From: Liquidambar formosana
Lineage: Eukaryota > Streptophyta > Magnoliopsida > Saxifragales > Altingiaceae
DNA: 64,000 nt
Assembly: GCA_039720395.1 (NCBI GenBank)
Contig: CM077827.1
Coordinates: 19,209,602 to 19,273,601, forward strand
Reading direction: 5' to 3'
The notes beneath the pieces are model-generated. The model was not told the origin of the DNA, searched no databases, and worked only from the letters and a program-made list of their open reading frames with translations. Below are positions 23,913 to 35,770 of the stretch, one piece after another. The translations under genes were made by a program, and so were the position numbers. Positions within the stretch are counted from its first letter, which is position 1. Each line of letters starts with the position of its first letter.

Positions 23913-25529
23913 ATGCAATTGATTTATGCACGTTGTGTCATTGTGAAAATATGATATTATGAAGATTCAACTATCGGGCTTCATATGTAAAATAGGATTT
24001 AGACTTCAATACACAGGATTTATAATGTTTACCAAGAAATAAGTATAACAATATTTGTAGCAAGGAAATAATATTCAGTAGACAGCTGAAAAGTTTCCAC
24101 CATACAAATCATTTGTTTCTTCTTGGACACCATCATTCTAACCATATCTGTACATCAATAATATTCACTACGCGTGAGACTTCTTACATATAATGAGATA
24201 TTTCTAATCAATTGAGACAAGCAACACCCAAACAGTCGATAAACATATTGTCACTAAAAGTAATGCAGTCATTATACATAAGATAAAAGTTATAGAAATT
24301 TAGAACAACAAAAAAAAGGAGGGGGAGAAAACAAGTCATCAATTATGGAAGTTATAAATATAAAAGTAACAAAATTAAAACTACTATTGTCATGGGTTGA
24401 TGATGGGCTTCCTCGAGAGAAAGCGACAAAAATTGACCATAAATGCAATGAAGAATAAAAAGACCCATACATTGAATTTATTCTATTCATAATCATAAAA
24501 AAGGGAAAATGCAACCAATTAGTTTATCTTTTTATAATTAACAAATTATATAAATTAAAGAGAAAAATACATATTGCAGAAGAAGTCCAGCCAAAAAGCC
24601 AAAAAACAACAACAAATGTTAAACACTACGAAAAAATAATGCCAAGAAGCACAGTCAAAGAACACAAATAGCCCTCTCAAAGAAAACGAGAAACAAACCA
24701 ACATCATAGTGTATAAACTTTAAATCTAAGATATTTAGAGTCATATGAGATATTTAGAGTCATTTGTTAAATGGTTCAATCAAATACTAGAAAAATTAGA
24801 GTCAGTTGAGATATTTCACATGATATCTGTTAAAAGCATATGTAATAAACTTCAAATCTGAGATATTTAACATGATAGTAGATAAAAACATATGAAATAA
24901 ACTTCAAAAATAGAAAAATTAGAGTCAGTTGAGATATTTAACATGATATTTGATAAACACATATACAATAAACTTCAAATTTGAGAAAATGAGATATATT
25001 TGAGATATGTAACATCATGTATGAGAGAATAATATGAAATAAAATTCACTACTAAGAAAATGAGAAAATTTTGATATATTTCATAGTACGTATTCTCAAA
25101 AGAAACTATCACATGTGAGAAAATTCATACAAATCTTTTATAAAATACATGCTATGTGAGCAAAATGTATGAAATAAACAACACGTCTAGGTAAATCAAA
25201 CACAACAAAGTTGGATATACAAGAGAGAGGATAGTTCAAGAAGGATTTGTTGTGGGTTGATGCGAATATGGAGATACGGCAGATCTAGTCGAGAAAGATG
25301 ATATGGTTTTCACATCTAGTCAAGAAGGAAGATATAATAGTATACATGTATTGCACAAAAAGTAGATCAAATAAATCATACCCAAACAATTGATTTGAAG
25401 AAGCAAGGGTCATCGGAGGTCAGCTTGTGTTTTCTTCCTTCTTTCGTGCTACCGTCTTGTGTGGGAGAAGAGTTAGGGCTCAGATGCACAGATCATGGTT
25501 TGGGGGCTTGGGTTGGACACAAACAGAAT
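23913..25529. other. AT-rich upstream part of the Harbinger element, with short tandem repeats
   Basis: No gene recognised. At 24715-25025 a ~110-bp unit recurs three times with GAGATATTTAACATGATA and ATAAACTTCAAAT boxes. An open frame at 24290-24514 has no recognisable domain. Confidence 0.5.
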
Positions 25530-25873
25530 AAGAATGTAATACCCCGAATTTTTCTTAGGTTTAATTAATTAACTATAAAATTGATTGCCTTTAATTAGAT
25601 TTAAACGTATGAGTTAATTTAGGATTAACCTCAAACACGTTCAACTTTGTACCCAAACAAGGTGATTGTTTTCTAATCAATGAGAGATAGTGTTCGTATC
25701 CTAATCAAACACTCACTCTGAAGGTAATCCTAATTAGGTTAGGATTAACTTGCATCCTATATAAGAAAAGTTTATGGAGGATTAATATTCTTTTGACTGA
25801 AAACAATATAAAGAGAGAAAAAAGAAAAGAAAGCAAGAGAGAAGGAAAAGAAGGAGCTGTTGCTGTTTTGCAC

Positions 25874-26360
25874 GAGTCGACTGCCAACTTCGTGTCTGTT
25901 TACAGGTAACTTATCATCTGTTGACTGGTAACTTTACTGTGTTATCAATATTTTCTTCTCTAATCCAATCCTCCATCTCTATCACTTCTAAAACCACTAA
26001 ACCATCATCACCACCACTCAACAAAAAAAAAAAAAAAACCCCTTCATAGCTACTGCACAAGATCATCCAACCACCAAAAACCTCTTTCTTTAGGTTTGGA
26101 TAACAAGGAATGGCAAAAATGGTGGTTTCCACCACTTCCACCACTACATCCCATGTACACCCTTCCACAAATACTTCTCCCACAGATTTAGGGACTGATT
26201 TTGAGGGAAAATCAGTGGGTGAATCTCTGCTTTTGCCTTGGGTAGCATAGGAAGCTAATACAAAATCTGCTGCTGTTTTACTACATTCTGACTGTCAACT
26301 TCACATCTGTTGACAGTCAACGTCCCTCGGATTGACTGGTAACTTTTCTGTGTTAAAAAG
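25874..26360. repeat. Two palindrome clusters, core GTTGACNGTCAAC
   Basis: First cluster: GTCGACTGCCAACTT, TTTACAGGTAACTT, TTGACTGGTAACTTT. Second (26287-26360): CTGACTGTCAACTTC, GTTGACAGTCAACG, ATTGACTGGTAACTTT. Each TTGAC half is also a WRKY W-box core in inverted pairs. About 350 bp of non-palindromic sequence separates the clusters. Confidence 0.8.
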
Positions 26361-26881
26361 TAATTCAAACCTATTAACTTATAATTTAACACGAGTCTAT
26401 TTTAATGCCACGTTAGTGTATATATTAATTATATTAATTATAGTAAACATTATAAGGCCATGAGAATTAGACGTTGAACCTTTAACGCACCACTTAGCTA
26501 GGGAGACTCTTTAGCTTAAGTATGATTTATTGATAAATAATATTATTGATTTTAGGTTCTGAGTAGCGTTGGGATTGTTAAGAGTTTGATCGCTTGGATT
26601 GTTGAAGGTTTGGCTTGAGGTAAGGGAACTTGCACAATGTATCGCCCTCTTTGATTAAATAAAAATAAATCTGATTTTTATTCCTCTTTTGTGAGCCAAT
26701 GATTTATGGACAATTGTTTTCAAAATTGTTTCACTATCAAAGTGGTTATTTCTTATGTACTATGGGTCAAGCAAAATAATATTTTATTGAAATTGTTTAC
26801 ATACGTGTTTTGAATCTGTTTTATTTGTGAAAACTATTTGTCAAATGTTTATTGTATAAGTGTGAACTCTGGTTAGATTAT

Positions 26882-26961
26882 TGGTCCGTCCCAGCAGGGG
26901 ATTTTAATACTGTTGGAAAATTGGTCCGTGCCAGCAGGGGATTCTAATACTGTTGGTCATC
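26882..26961. repeat. Tandem duplication inside the solo LTR
   Basis: TTGGTCCGTCCCAGCAGGGG ... TACTGTTGG is repeated as TTGGTCCGTGCCAGCAGGGG ... TACTGTTGG, two adjacent copies. Confidence 0.85.
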
Positions 26962-27706
26962 AGTACTGATGTAATGTAAAGTCCCACAATGATGGGCGCC
27001 TATTGAATGTGAGTCTAGCCAGAGGAAATACTTGTATGAACTAATGTTTTATTGATTTGTATTATCGATCAGTGATTTTAAAGTGATTTATCGAATGAAT
27101 TGTTATCGAAAGCGTTTCAGTGTCATTGTTTATTGAATTGAAAGCAAGAGAATTACTTTTAAAAGTTTATATGCCTATCCAATTGAAAGAAATGATTTAT
27201 TGTAAAACTCTATCGTTTGTTACTCATGTTTTTTTAAATCAATCGTGCGAATATGCTTGACCTCTTCCTGTATATATTGTGTAATATTTTCTTGCTGAGC
27301 GTTATGCTCACCCCTTATATTTTTCCCCACAGATGAATAGCTTGATGTGAGTGGCTTCCGCGTACAAAGTGCTAGGATGTCGATAGCTTGATCTGCTAGT
27401 TTAGTTGAAAATTTATTTTAGTAGTTAGAAGAATTTAATTTGCTGTCTCAGTGGATATTGTAGTAGGTTATTGGAGGTTACATATTATTTTGATGGATGT
27501 GGATTTATCCAGTTATTTCATTTAATTATTGAGACGTACTTTAGATATGCTACAATTCGAATTTTATTGTGATTGGATTACTGGAGACAAGTTTATTAGA
27601 GGTTGATTTTGTTAAGTGGTCTAGCCTATGTAGGACGTAGACCTTTGTGAGTTGTGTCAATCATATCGCCAAATCCAGTCTTTTGGGTTTGGGGTGTGAC
27701 AAAGAA

Positions 27707-28396
27707 TTTGTTGTACTAGTATTGCAAGGGCACGCTCGTCAATATGAAATATTATTGAACGCTTGCTTAGGAATCAATTTGAGAAACCCACCTGCACCAT
27801 GTCATTGGGATGCCTGCCTTGGGTGGGAAAGTTTGGGCAACGAGAATCATCCTTTCCCGCTGAAGTGGTAGTGCCAAATGAGGTAAAAGGGAATCAAACC
27901 CCTTTCCTAGGAATAATTCCCGCCAACTAAACATTGCCAAAGGGGATCCTTATCTTAAATTAAGGATAAAACTATATTTATGATATTAAATGAGGGTAAT
28001 ATTATCGATCAAAATTTTTTTTCTTCTTAATTTAAGAGACTTTTAATAGTAGTATATTTTAGATATAAATAGTTCCGGTCAAATAAGAACGTCGGGCTTG
28101 TTTGCTAACACTTCTTGGTGGTCCAAACATGCTTCTAGGACCCAAAAGCATGACACAGTATGTTTGGGTGAAAAATAAAAAACGCCTATGGAGCCTAAAA
28201 GCATGTTGGAGATGAAACATGTCACAGGATGCTTCTTTGGAACGTGATGCGGGAAGTTGAAAAAATGTTTAATAAATCTTTGCAAATCCCAAATATAGCC
28301 TCGCAAACCAAATGTAACAAAAAGAAATACCTTTTGACTCCAAAACAATCATGATCCATAACCCTTACATCCCCATTCCTAATCTCCCATTCTCAC
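27707..28396. other. Right end of the Harbinger element and unassigned DNA
   Basis: 27815-27938 forms an imperfect inverted repeat (GTTTGGGCAACGAGAATCAT versus inverted GTTTAGTTGGCGGGAATTAT). It could be a separate ~125-bp MITE instead of the element end. 27940-28396 shows no gene. Confidence 0.4.
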
Positions 28397-29626
28397 AGAT
28401 AATAGCTTAAAATTGCATTAATGTTATACTTTTAGTAGGCATTATCACATTTATTTGGCACTTAATTCTGCATTTTACACATTCTACATGAATTCTCTTG
28501 ATACATGCTCTTATACTTAAAGTGGTGTATTAATGTGTGTTTTATTTTTGTAGGAAGCCAATTTCTTATGGTTAAGCATTCTAAATTTATTTGGAACTAT
28601 ATAGAAGTTTTGCAAGGGTGAAGTGCATTAATTTTAGAAGATTTTAGCAAAGGAATTGGCAACCCCAAAGTTGGAAAGAAGATTAAAAAGGAAGTTTAAA
28701 GCAGTTATCGTATTTTGGCCATAACTTTTGACTCCGAAGTCCAATTGATGCGAAATTGGTGTTCCTGGAAATCTGATTTGAAGCCCTATAATATTGTATT
28801 TGATGAATATTTCGTGATTTGAACGTTTAGTAGGTCACAAATGGGTCACAAGTTAGCCCTGCTGGAAAAAATCGAGATTCCCAATTTGTTTCCTAATTTT
28901 TCTCCTTTTTCTCTCTCTTGGAAACCCTAAGAGTACATGGAAAGGAAAAGGTGGCTACACCTATATATATTACTTCTCCTCTTCTCTTCTAGGAGGACCT
29001 CTCTTATTCTTCTTCTTCTTCTACCTCTCTTTAGTTTTCTAGTTTTCAATTATCATGAGTAGCTAAACTTTTTGCTAAGGCTAGGAATGAAGTCATAACA
29101 ATTATTTGGTATTTGTTTAATGACTCTTTCATGGATTTAATGTAAGGTTTTATAGTTTTGATTGATTTTGATTATTTTGCAAAGTATTTATTCTGTATAA
29201 TTCTTTTATTTATCGTTAACTCCGGGTACGGTGAATGCTTAGAATTCCCTGCGAATTAAATTGCTAGTTTTCTCATGCATTAAATCAATCAATCTTATGA
29301 ATCCATATTTTTAGAATTGTTTTAAATAAAATTAATTGTTAAATCATCCGACTGGGATCATCCTTCGTATGAATCTCAGTTGAGTTATAAAATTGAGTCG
29401 TTAGCAAATTATCTAATACTTGTTGTGAGTGGACCTCTGAACCTTAGTGTTTTTAAATTATTGTTTTCAATCAAACTAATTCTCTGCAATTCAAGCAACC
29501 AAATTTCTAAAATCTTTTCTCAATCTTCTCTGCTAATTATTCCCTTTCCCTGTGGTTCGACTTCGGACTCACCGAGAATTTATTACTTCGCGACATCCTG
29601 CACTTGGGAGCATTATTAAAGTCGCA
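28397..29626 (+). repeat. 5' LTR of the Gypsy element
   Basis: Colinear with 35771-36995. Starts (T/A)GATAATAGCTTAAAATTGC and ends TTAAAGTCGCA. The first base differs from the canonical TG. A CTATATATATTA stretch near 28961 is a candidate TATA region. Confidence 0.9.
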
Positions 29627-29635
29627 GTAAGTTTT

Positions 29636-29653
29636 TGGCGCCGTTGCTGGGGA
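29636..29653 (+). promoter_or_regulatory. Primer binding site, tRNA-Asp type
   Basis: TGGCGCCGTTGCTGGGGA, nine bases after the LTR end. It complements the 3' end of plant tRNA-Asp apart from one base (CTGG instead of CCGG). It primes minus-strand DNA synthesis. Confidence 0.85.
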
Positions 29654-29773
29654 TTGGCGTGGATAAATAGCAGCTCATTGTTTTCAGAGGAGGTTTGTTG
29701 TATTTTGCGAACCTCTTCGCAAATCCGGTAAACTCTTTCCACAACTTTTTATTTTTTTATTTATTTTTTTTTA

Positions 29774-31379
29774 ATGCAAATTTGGCATCATGATCATACT
29801 CATCGTTTGGTTAGAGTTGAGTCTAAAAATTTGTGTGGTAATTTAATTGATTCTCTTGGACACAATCACACACTTGACACCATGTCTGACAATGAGGAAC
29901 AAATTGAGAATATTGATAGGGATGATAAAAGGACTCTTAGAGATTATTTGCAACCTACTAGGAGTAGTGCACCATCTTGCATCATTTTTCCTCTGAATGT
30001 TAATAATTTCAAATTTAAGGCTGGCATAATTCCATTGTTACTTAAATTCCATGGTTTAGAATCTGAAAACCCATATTTGCACCTTAAGGAATTTGATGAG
30101 GTTTGTATAACCTTCCATGACCAAACTTGTAGTGAAGAGACTATTAAATTGAAATTATTTCCCTTTTCTCTCAAGGATAAGGCGAAAAATTGGCTTACTG
30201 CTTTAAGACCTAGATCCATTGGCACATGGCAAGAAATGCAAACTGAATTTTTAAAAAAGCACTTCCCATTTCATAGGACAAATGCTCTCAAAAGGCAAAT
30301 AATGAATTTTTCACAAAAAGATAATAGGACTTTTTACCAACTGTTGGGAACGTTTTAAAGATTTATTAAATTCTTGCCCGCATCATGGCCATGAAACTTG
30401 GCGTATCATTAGTTTTTTCTATCAAAATTTAACTCCTAAAATGCGCCAATTTGTAGAGATGATGTGCAATGGTGAATTTATGAATAAGGACCCTGATGAG
30501 GCTTTTGACTATTTTGATCTGTTAGTCGAGAATGCCCAATCTTGGGATACAACTGATACTTTAGATAGGTTCAAGCCTTCTACCAATCCATCTGGGGGCG
30601 GTAAGTACCATCTTAAAGAGGATGATGACTTAAGTGCTAGGGTAGCTACTTTGGCTAGGAAATTAGAAGCCATGGAGTTAAGGAAAGTTAATGAAGTTAT
30701 GTCTATTCCTAAATTGAATGATGTTTGTAGTATTTGTGAGACCGTGGGACACTACACAAATGATTGTCCAACTGTCCCTACTTTTAAGGAGGTGTTGCAC
30801 GATCAAGCAAATGTTATAAACGTAAATAAAAAGCCTTTTTCTTCACCCTATTCTGAAACTTATAATCCAGGGTGGAGGAATCATCCAAATTTCAGTTGGA
30901 GGAATGATAATGTTGCACTACTACATCAAGGCCATTCTAATTTTGTTCCTTATAATCCTCCTCCTTGGAAGGGTTTAGAGGAAACATTGCAACAATTCAT
31001 GCAGAGTCAAGCCACCATAAATAATCAGACCTCTCAAGCCATAAGTGATATTAGAAATACTCTTACTAAGTTGACCACTTCATTGAGCATTCAAGAAAAA
31101 GGTAAATTTCCATCTCAACCACAACCTAATCCTCAAGGTCAATTTAGTATTAGTGATTCTAATTTATCTGACACACAACTTGAACATGTTAAGTTCATTA
31201 CTATTCTTCGCAGTGGAAAAGCTATTGATAAAACTATTTCACCACCCAAAGACAAAGAAAAGGAAAAATTTTCAAAAACAAAGAGTAGTAATGAATCTAA
31301 TAAGCCCGAGTCAAGTGAAATTGAGAGATGTCAATTCCTATTCCTTTTCCTCAAAGATTGCAACCACCTCAAAAAGTGA
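29774..31379 (+). pseudogene. gag: gag of the Gypsy element, one frameshift
   Basis: The first frame (29774-30358) gives DYLQPTRSSAPSCI, LLKFHGLESENPYLHLKEFD and LKDKAKNWLTALRPRSIGTW, the Athila/Tat-type gag core. At about 30340 a +1 change ends it (FYQLLGTF, stop). Another frame continues it: CWERFKDLLNSCPHHGHETW, then MRQFVEMMCNGEFMNKDPDE. Near 30725-30770 is a CCHC zinc knuckle, CSICETVGHYTNDC (C-x2-C-x4-H-x4-C), for binding genomic RNA. The C-terminal part is rich in Gln and Asn. Gag forms the cytoplasmic virus-like particle. Confidence 0.88.
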
Positions 31380-32164
31380 ATCAGAATGCAGATATTTTTG
31401 AAATCTTTAAACAAGTGAAAGTCAACATTCCTTTGTTGGATGCAATAAAACAAATTCCTTCTTATGCTAAATTTTTAAAAGATTTATGTATGGTTAAGCG
31501 TAAGCTTAACGTACAAAAGAAGGCATTTTTAACTGAGCAAGTAAGTGCTATCATTCAAAACAATACTCCTCCTAAATATAAAGATCAAGGTAGTCCCATT
31601 ATTTCATGTGTTATTGGTAATTTTAAAATAGAGCAAGCTTTACTTGATCTTGGGGCTAGCGTGAATCTTTTACCTTATTCAGTATATGAACAGTTGGGTC
31701 TAGGTGAGCTAACCAAAATAACTCTTCAGCTCGCGGACCGTTCTGTAAAAATACCTAAGGGAGTAGTAGAGGATGTGTTAGTCCAAACTGATAAATTTTA
31801 CTTTCCTGTTGATTTTATTGTTTTGGACACACACCCTGTTTTGAATGCTAATTCTCAAATTTCTGTGATTCTGGGTCGCCCATTCCTTGCAACTTCCAAT
31901 GCTTTTATAAATTGTAGGAGTGGTGTACTTAAATTGTCTTTTGGATATATGACCCTGGAATTGAATATTTTTAATACTTGCAAACAACCTAGGGATGATG
32001 ATGACTTTTATGAAGTTAACTTAATTGATACACTTGTTCAAGAACAATTTAATGTATCATGTTTTTCTGATCCTTTAGAGGCTTGCTTGGTTAATTCTTA
32101 TGATTTAGAGTTTAATGAGAATCCTGAAATTGCATATCTTTATTGTTTATTGGATTCTACATAG
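31328..32164 (+). pseudogene. Aspartic protease region of gag-pol
   Basis: The frame opens with an N-terminal stretch (DAIKQIPSYAKFLKDLCMVK, LTEQVSAIIQNNTPPKYKDQ) typical for the gag-protease linker. The catalytic motif DLGASVNLLPYSVY, the block LQLADRSVKIPKGVVEDVLV and the flap-side ILGRPFLATSNAFI follow. The gag frame and this one overlap by about 50 bp in different phases, so a second shift separates them. The frame closes at a TAG (32162-32164), after which the same phase continues into pol. Confidence 0.88.
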
Positions 32165-32167
32165 GAA

Positions 32168-32719
32168 TTGGACTTGAATGCGTGGAGGCCAAAATTTGAA
32201 GAGCTACCACCCCGTGAACTTAAACTTTTGCCATTAAATGAGAAAGTACCTAAGCTGGAATTAAAGCCTTTGCCAGTGGAACTCAAGTATGCATTCTTTA
32301 GACCTAAGGAGATTTTTCCTATAGTAATATCTACTAAACTTGATCCCTTGCAAGAAGGTAAGTTGCTGAAAATTTTGAAAGAGCACAAGGGTGCAATAGG
32401 ATTGAATGTTTCTACTATTAAAGGAATTAGCCGTTTAGTGTGCACTCATATAATTAATTTGGAAGAAATTTGGCGAGATGCTTATGACAATTCTAGAATT
32501 TACAAAGAACAAATGAAAGTTTTTCATGACAAAAATATTTTGAGGAAATCTTTTGAACCATCTCAAAAAGTTCTTTTGTATAATTCTATATTGCATTTGT
32601 TTCCAGGTAAGCTAAGGTCCCATTGGACAGGACCATTCGTGGTTAAAACTGTTTTTCCTCATGGAGTTGTTGAGATTGAAAATCCCAAGAATGGTAATGT
32701 TTTTAAAGTTAATGGATAA
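32168..32719 (+). pseudogene. Pol remnant: pre-RT linker fused to integrase C-terminus
   Basis: In the same phase as the protease, the frame gives ELKLLPLNEKVPKLELKPLP, then LQEGKLLKILKEHKGAIGLN and GISRLVCTHIINLEE, the region just before the RT palm. It then jumps directly to WRDAYDNSRIYKEQMKVFHD and LFPGKLRSHWTGPFVVKTVF, the post-catalytic integrase end with its GPF module. RT, RNase H and the integrase core (about 700 codons in relatives) are gone without a frame break. A CAA-to-TAA change (32717-32719) then stops the frame before RLKPFLENF. The copy cannot copy or integrate itself. Confidence 0.88.
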
Positions 32720-34430
32720 CGTCTTAAACCATTTCTTGAGAATTTTTCACCTGAGGATGAGTCATTAATTTGGTGGATCCTGTCTACTAGGATTTACCAA
32801 ACCCTTAATTAGTTTATTTGTGTTAGTGTTTGTGTCGTAGTTAGTTATTTTTTTTTTCCCTTTTGTTTTTGTGTTTTTCATGTCTAACCCATTTTGCAGG
32901 TATTAGAGTTTGTTTATTTTCTTTTTGGTTCGCACCTCAAGGTACTCTCCATGATCTCTACTACTTTGTTTTTCTTTATTTACATTGAGGACAATGTATG
33001 TTTTAGGTTGGGGGGAGGGAATTTTGGTGTTGTGTTAGTTTCTTTTAGTCTTAGTTAGTTTATCTTATTTTTCAAAAAAAAAAAAAAAAAGTTTAGTGGT
33101 TTACACATTTTTGGCTTAAAAATTTTTGTTGCCTTAGCATAATTATCTAGTTTGAAGTTCATTATGCTACTTCTATTTAAAAATTTCCATTGAATTTCAT
33201 ACTCGGATTACATTGCACTTGCACTTTAGCCGCATGAATATGATTCTTGATAAGAGGGTAAAGATGATTTTAAAAATCTTGATGAATAAAAATGTGGAGA
33301 CTTTTAGCCCTTACGAGTATTTGAACCATTAATTTTTTTTAGAGGGTTATTATATTTAATCTTACCTTGATTTTTGGAAGCGCTCAAATTTCATTGTTTA
33401 GTCTCATTATTTCTTCTTTTTGGTTGAATGCTGAGAATATATCATTTTTATACCATACTTGTTTCTTTTGAAGTCATGGATATTGAAGAATTATACCACT
33501 CTTCGAGAGATGATTTTAGGCCATCTTTGATTTTTTTTTAGGCTTTTAATTTCTTTTCTTTGTGATATATTATCACTAGTTAGCTTGTTGAGCATTTTGA
33601 TTAGCCTTTTTTTTTTCATAACTTTTTTCCCAAATTGTTTTGAGAATTGATATTATCAATGATTAGTAAAGTGGATGGGTGAAAAAAAAAAAGTGAAAGA
33701 AAAAATGAATGAAAAAAAAAAGAGAAGAAATGTAAAAAAACAAAAAAAGAAAGAAAGAAAGAGAAAGCTTTGTTGGTGAAGTATTGAGAAGTGAAGAAAG
33801 AAAAAAAGAAAAAAAGTGTTTAATTGCCAAAGTTTGGAAGAATAAGTTGAATACAAATTGTTTCAAGTGAGTTTGTTCTTTCTACCATTCTCGGATACAC
33901 TTTTTATTATCACTATAACCTTTTTGTTTCAATTCCTTCTTTTATCCCAACATTACATCCTGTTAAAAGTCCTATTTGATTTCGAGAATGGTATGGTTTG
34001 GATATTGACATGACTGAGCTATAATGTAATGTGTGGTGTACATTCTTAGTAATTGGCATTCCTTTCATGAGACTATATGATTCTTTCTTGTGATAGCGTT
34101 TTTCAAATATTTTATATGTGAGATTTTTGTTCTTGCTCTACATTATTCTACTCACATATACCTGAAAGTTTTACCCTATTCAGAGTGCATTATTTTGTTG
34201 AGTGTAATCCCTGTGAGATTTGAGTTGAAGCATATTTCAGATAGAGATTTGGGTTGTGCTTTACCTTGAAATTGGGTTTATATTTGTGTTGGCTAAATTC
34301 TTCACACACAATGAGTTTTTGAATTCATTGGGATGTTTTTAATAGTTGTAAGTGTCCTGAACTTTTAACTAATTCTTTTGCTAAGGTGATGAAATTGGTA
34401 GCCATATTTTGAGTTTTTCTTTTGAAGAAA
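32720..34430 (+). other. 3' non-coding part of the Gypsy element
   Basis: Contains GGTTGGGGGGAGGGA (about 33007-33021), a purine tract usual before the 3' region in this group. A purine-rich stretch of A/G runs follows at 33680-33815. No gene; the Phe/Leu-rich minus-strand frames here are the reverse of these A/G runs. Confidence 0.7.
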
Positions 34431-34435
34431 ACTAT

Positions 34436-35715
34436 TGTTGGCCCCAAGGTTATATAACCAAGGGCATATCCGAGATTTTGATGATAACAAAGGATCGATG
34501 TTAGTACTAATGGTTTATTTGTCAAGATTATAATCAAAGCTAGGTACTCGAGCATATGGATCCAAATGAAGCAAAAAGGCATATCTATATCATGGAACTC
34601 AAAGCACACATGCTTATAATATCAAGGATAATCAAGCACAAAAGCATACGAGCATAGAAAGCATGCAAAAGACCTATGATCACTCAAGACCAAGCTAGCA
34701 TCGTCAATGAAGATACTTAAATAGCCATGAGTGAGGTTATTAGGTTTTTGATGTACTTGATTGCTCAAATGATCGCTCCATTGACCTAGATGGACCTTAG
34801 GATCCTTGGGTAAACTTAATTCATCACTTGAACAAAGCCTAAGTTGATACAAATGAACTCGATCGATTTAAATTTGTAAAATATCCATTATAGTTCATTT
34901 CTGCCCATTTCAGTCGACTCTTTTCTCAAATCAGTCGACTCATTTAAGCAGAAGAGGTCCCCTGCTCTTGTCTTTTGGTTCTGCTCAAATCAGTCCACTG
35001 ATTTCCTAATTCAGTCGACTGATTTAGCAAATCAGTGGACTGAATTGAGTATTCAGTCGACTGATTGTGCGATCTCAGAACTCCAACGGCTAGTTTTTGA
35101 AAGGTTGTTGAGGCATTAAATGCCACCAAACGGCTCTTTCCCGGCATTTATTGCACCAAACGGTCATATTATGCCTAATGCCTATATAAACAATGATTCA
35201 AATGCATTTATGAGGATCAATACAAGAGAATTCATTGTTTTCATTCTTTAAGCCCTAAATTCATTAAGAGCATTCATTGAGCAATCAATTAGAAGAGAGC
35301 TGAGCTTTAATCTCTGTGTTATTCACTCTTAAAGAGAGTTTCTTTGTACACAAATTTCATCTCTACAAATTTGTAATCAAGGGTTGGTGATAACCCTATT
35401 CTTTGCACTTGAGAAAGTGTGGCTGATCAAGTGTTAGTTGAAAGCACTTGAGTTGTAAAGGTTTGCTGCTCCACCTTGAAGGAGAGTGATAGTGGATTGG
35501 TGAATCCTCAAGCGAGCTCTTGAGGCGAGGACGTAGGCGGGAAGGCTGAACCTCGTTAAATCTTGTGTTTGCATTCTTATTCTCTTACTCTCTCTACTAT
35601 TTATTGTTGAGATATCTCTATTTGCTATAATCTGATTTTTGTTTGCTAATAATTTCTTTTTAATTGGCCAATAACCCTATTCACCCCCCTCTAGGGTTAA
35701 TTACTTGGGACAACA
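34436..35715 (+). mobile_element. Solo LTR (Copia, SIRE-like), 1,280 bp, nested in the Gypsy element
   Basis: Starts TGTTGGCCCCAAGG and ends GGGACAACA. It is flanked by the perfect 5-bp duplication ACTAT (34431-34435 and 35716-35720). The early TTTGATGATAACAAAG stretch and the late region (CTTGAGGCGAGGACGTAGGC ... GAACCTCGTTAAATC) are what I know from SIRE/Maximus Copia LTRs. A TATA-like CTATATAAAC lies at about 35181. A palindrome cluster is at 34909-35067. Confidence 0.88.
34909..35067. repeat. Palindrome cluster, core AATCAGTCGACTGATT, six copies
   Basis: Variants near 34909 (TTTCAGTCGACTC), 34929 (AATCAGTCGACTCATTT), 34988 (AATCAGTCCACTGATTT), 35009 (ATTCAGTCGACTGATTT), 35029 (AATCAGTGGACTGAATT) and 35051 (ATTCAGTCGACTGATTG). 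The last four are about 21 bp apart. It lies about 120 bp upstream of the TATA-like box, so in the presumed U3. Confidence 0.92.
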
Positions 35716-35758
35716 ACTATTTCAATCGCTTTGATTGCTAGGGACTAGCAATATGCTG

Positions 35759-35770
35759 GTTGGGGGGGTG
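35759..35770 (+). promoter_or_regulatory. Polypurine tract
   Basis: GTTGGGGGGGTG immediately before the 3' LTR, the primer site for plus-strand DNA synthesis. Confidence 0.6.

Larger units (their letters stand above)
25535..27701 (+). mobile_element. Solo LTR (chromovirus-like), 2,167 bp
   Basis: Starts TGTAATACCCCGAATTTTTC and ends GGGGTGTGACA, with the exact 5-bp duplication AAGAA on both sides (25530-25534 and 27702-27706). Near its 3' part it has TTGCTGAGCGTTATGCTCACC followed by a CCCCACAG stretch, a layout I associate with plant Tekay/Del chromovirus LTRs. It contains two GTTGAC-type palindrome clusters (25874-25938 and 26287-26360) and a ~55-bp internal duplication (26882-26961). No PBS or coding region adjoins. 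Confidence 0.85.
15559..27938 (-). mobile_element. Probable PIF/Harbinger transposon, degenerate, with two nested solo LTRs
   Basis: The minus strand holds two adjacent pseudogenes found together in plant PIF/Harbinger elements: a DDE transposase (22692-23912) and a Myb/SANT-like partner (21380-22432). Candidate termini are GGGTGTGTTTGGTTCGAGG at 15559 and, inverted, GGCAATGTTTAGTTGGCGGG ending at 27938; they share TGTTTRGTT-x-G-x-GG. Without the two inserted LTRs the element would be about 8.7 kb, longer than usual for the family. The 3-bp flanks (GAA/AAA) do not prove a duplication. The genes are well supported; the outer limits are tentative. Confidence 0.45.

Noticed and set aside
29944..30225. 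93-codon minus-strand frame
   Set aside because: Antisense shadow of the gag core.
33656..33866. Two overlapping Phe/Ser-rich minus-strand frames
   Set aside because: Produced by an A/G-rich tract in the Gypsy 3' region; no domain content.
34909..35067. CRISPR-like array
   Set aside because: Units are palindromes without unique equal-length spacers, in a plant LTR with a proven target duplication; no cas genes.
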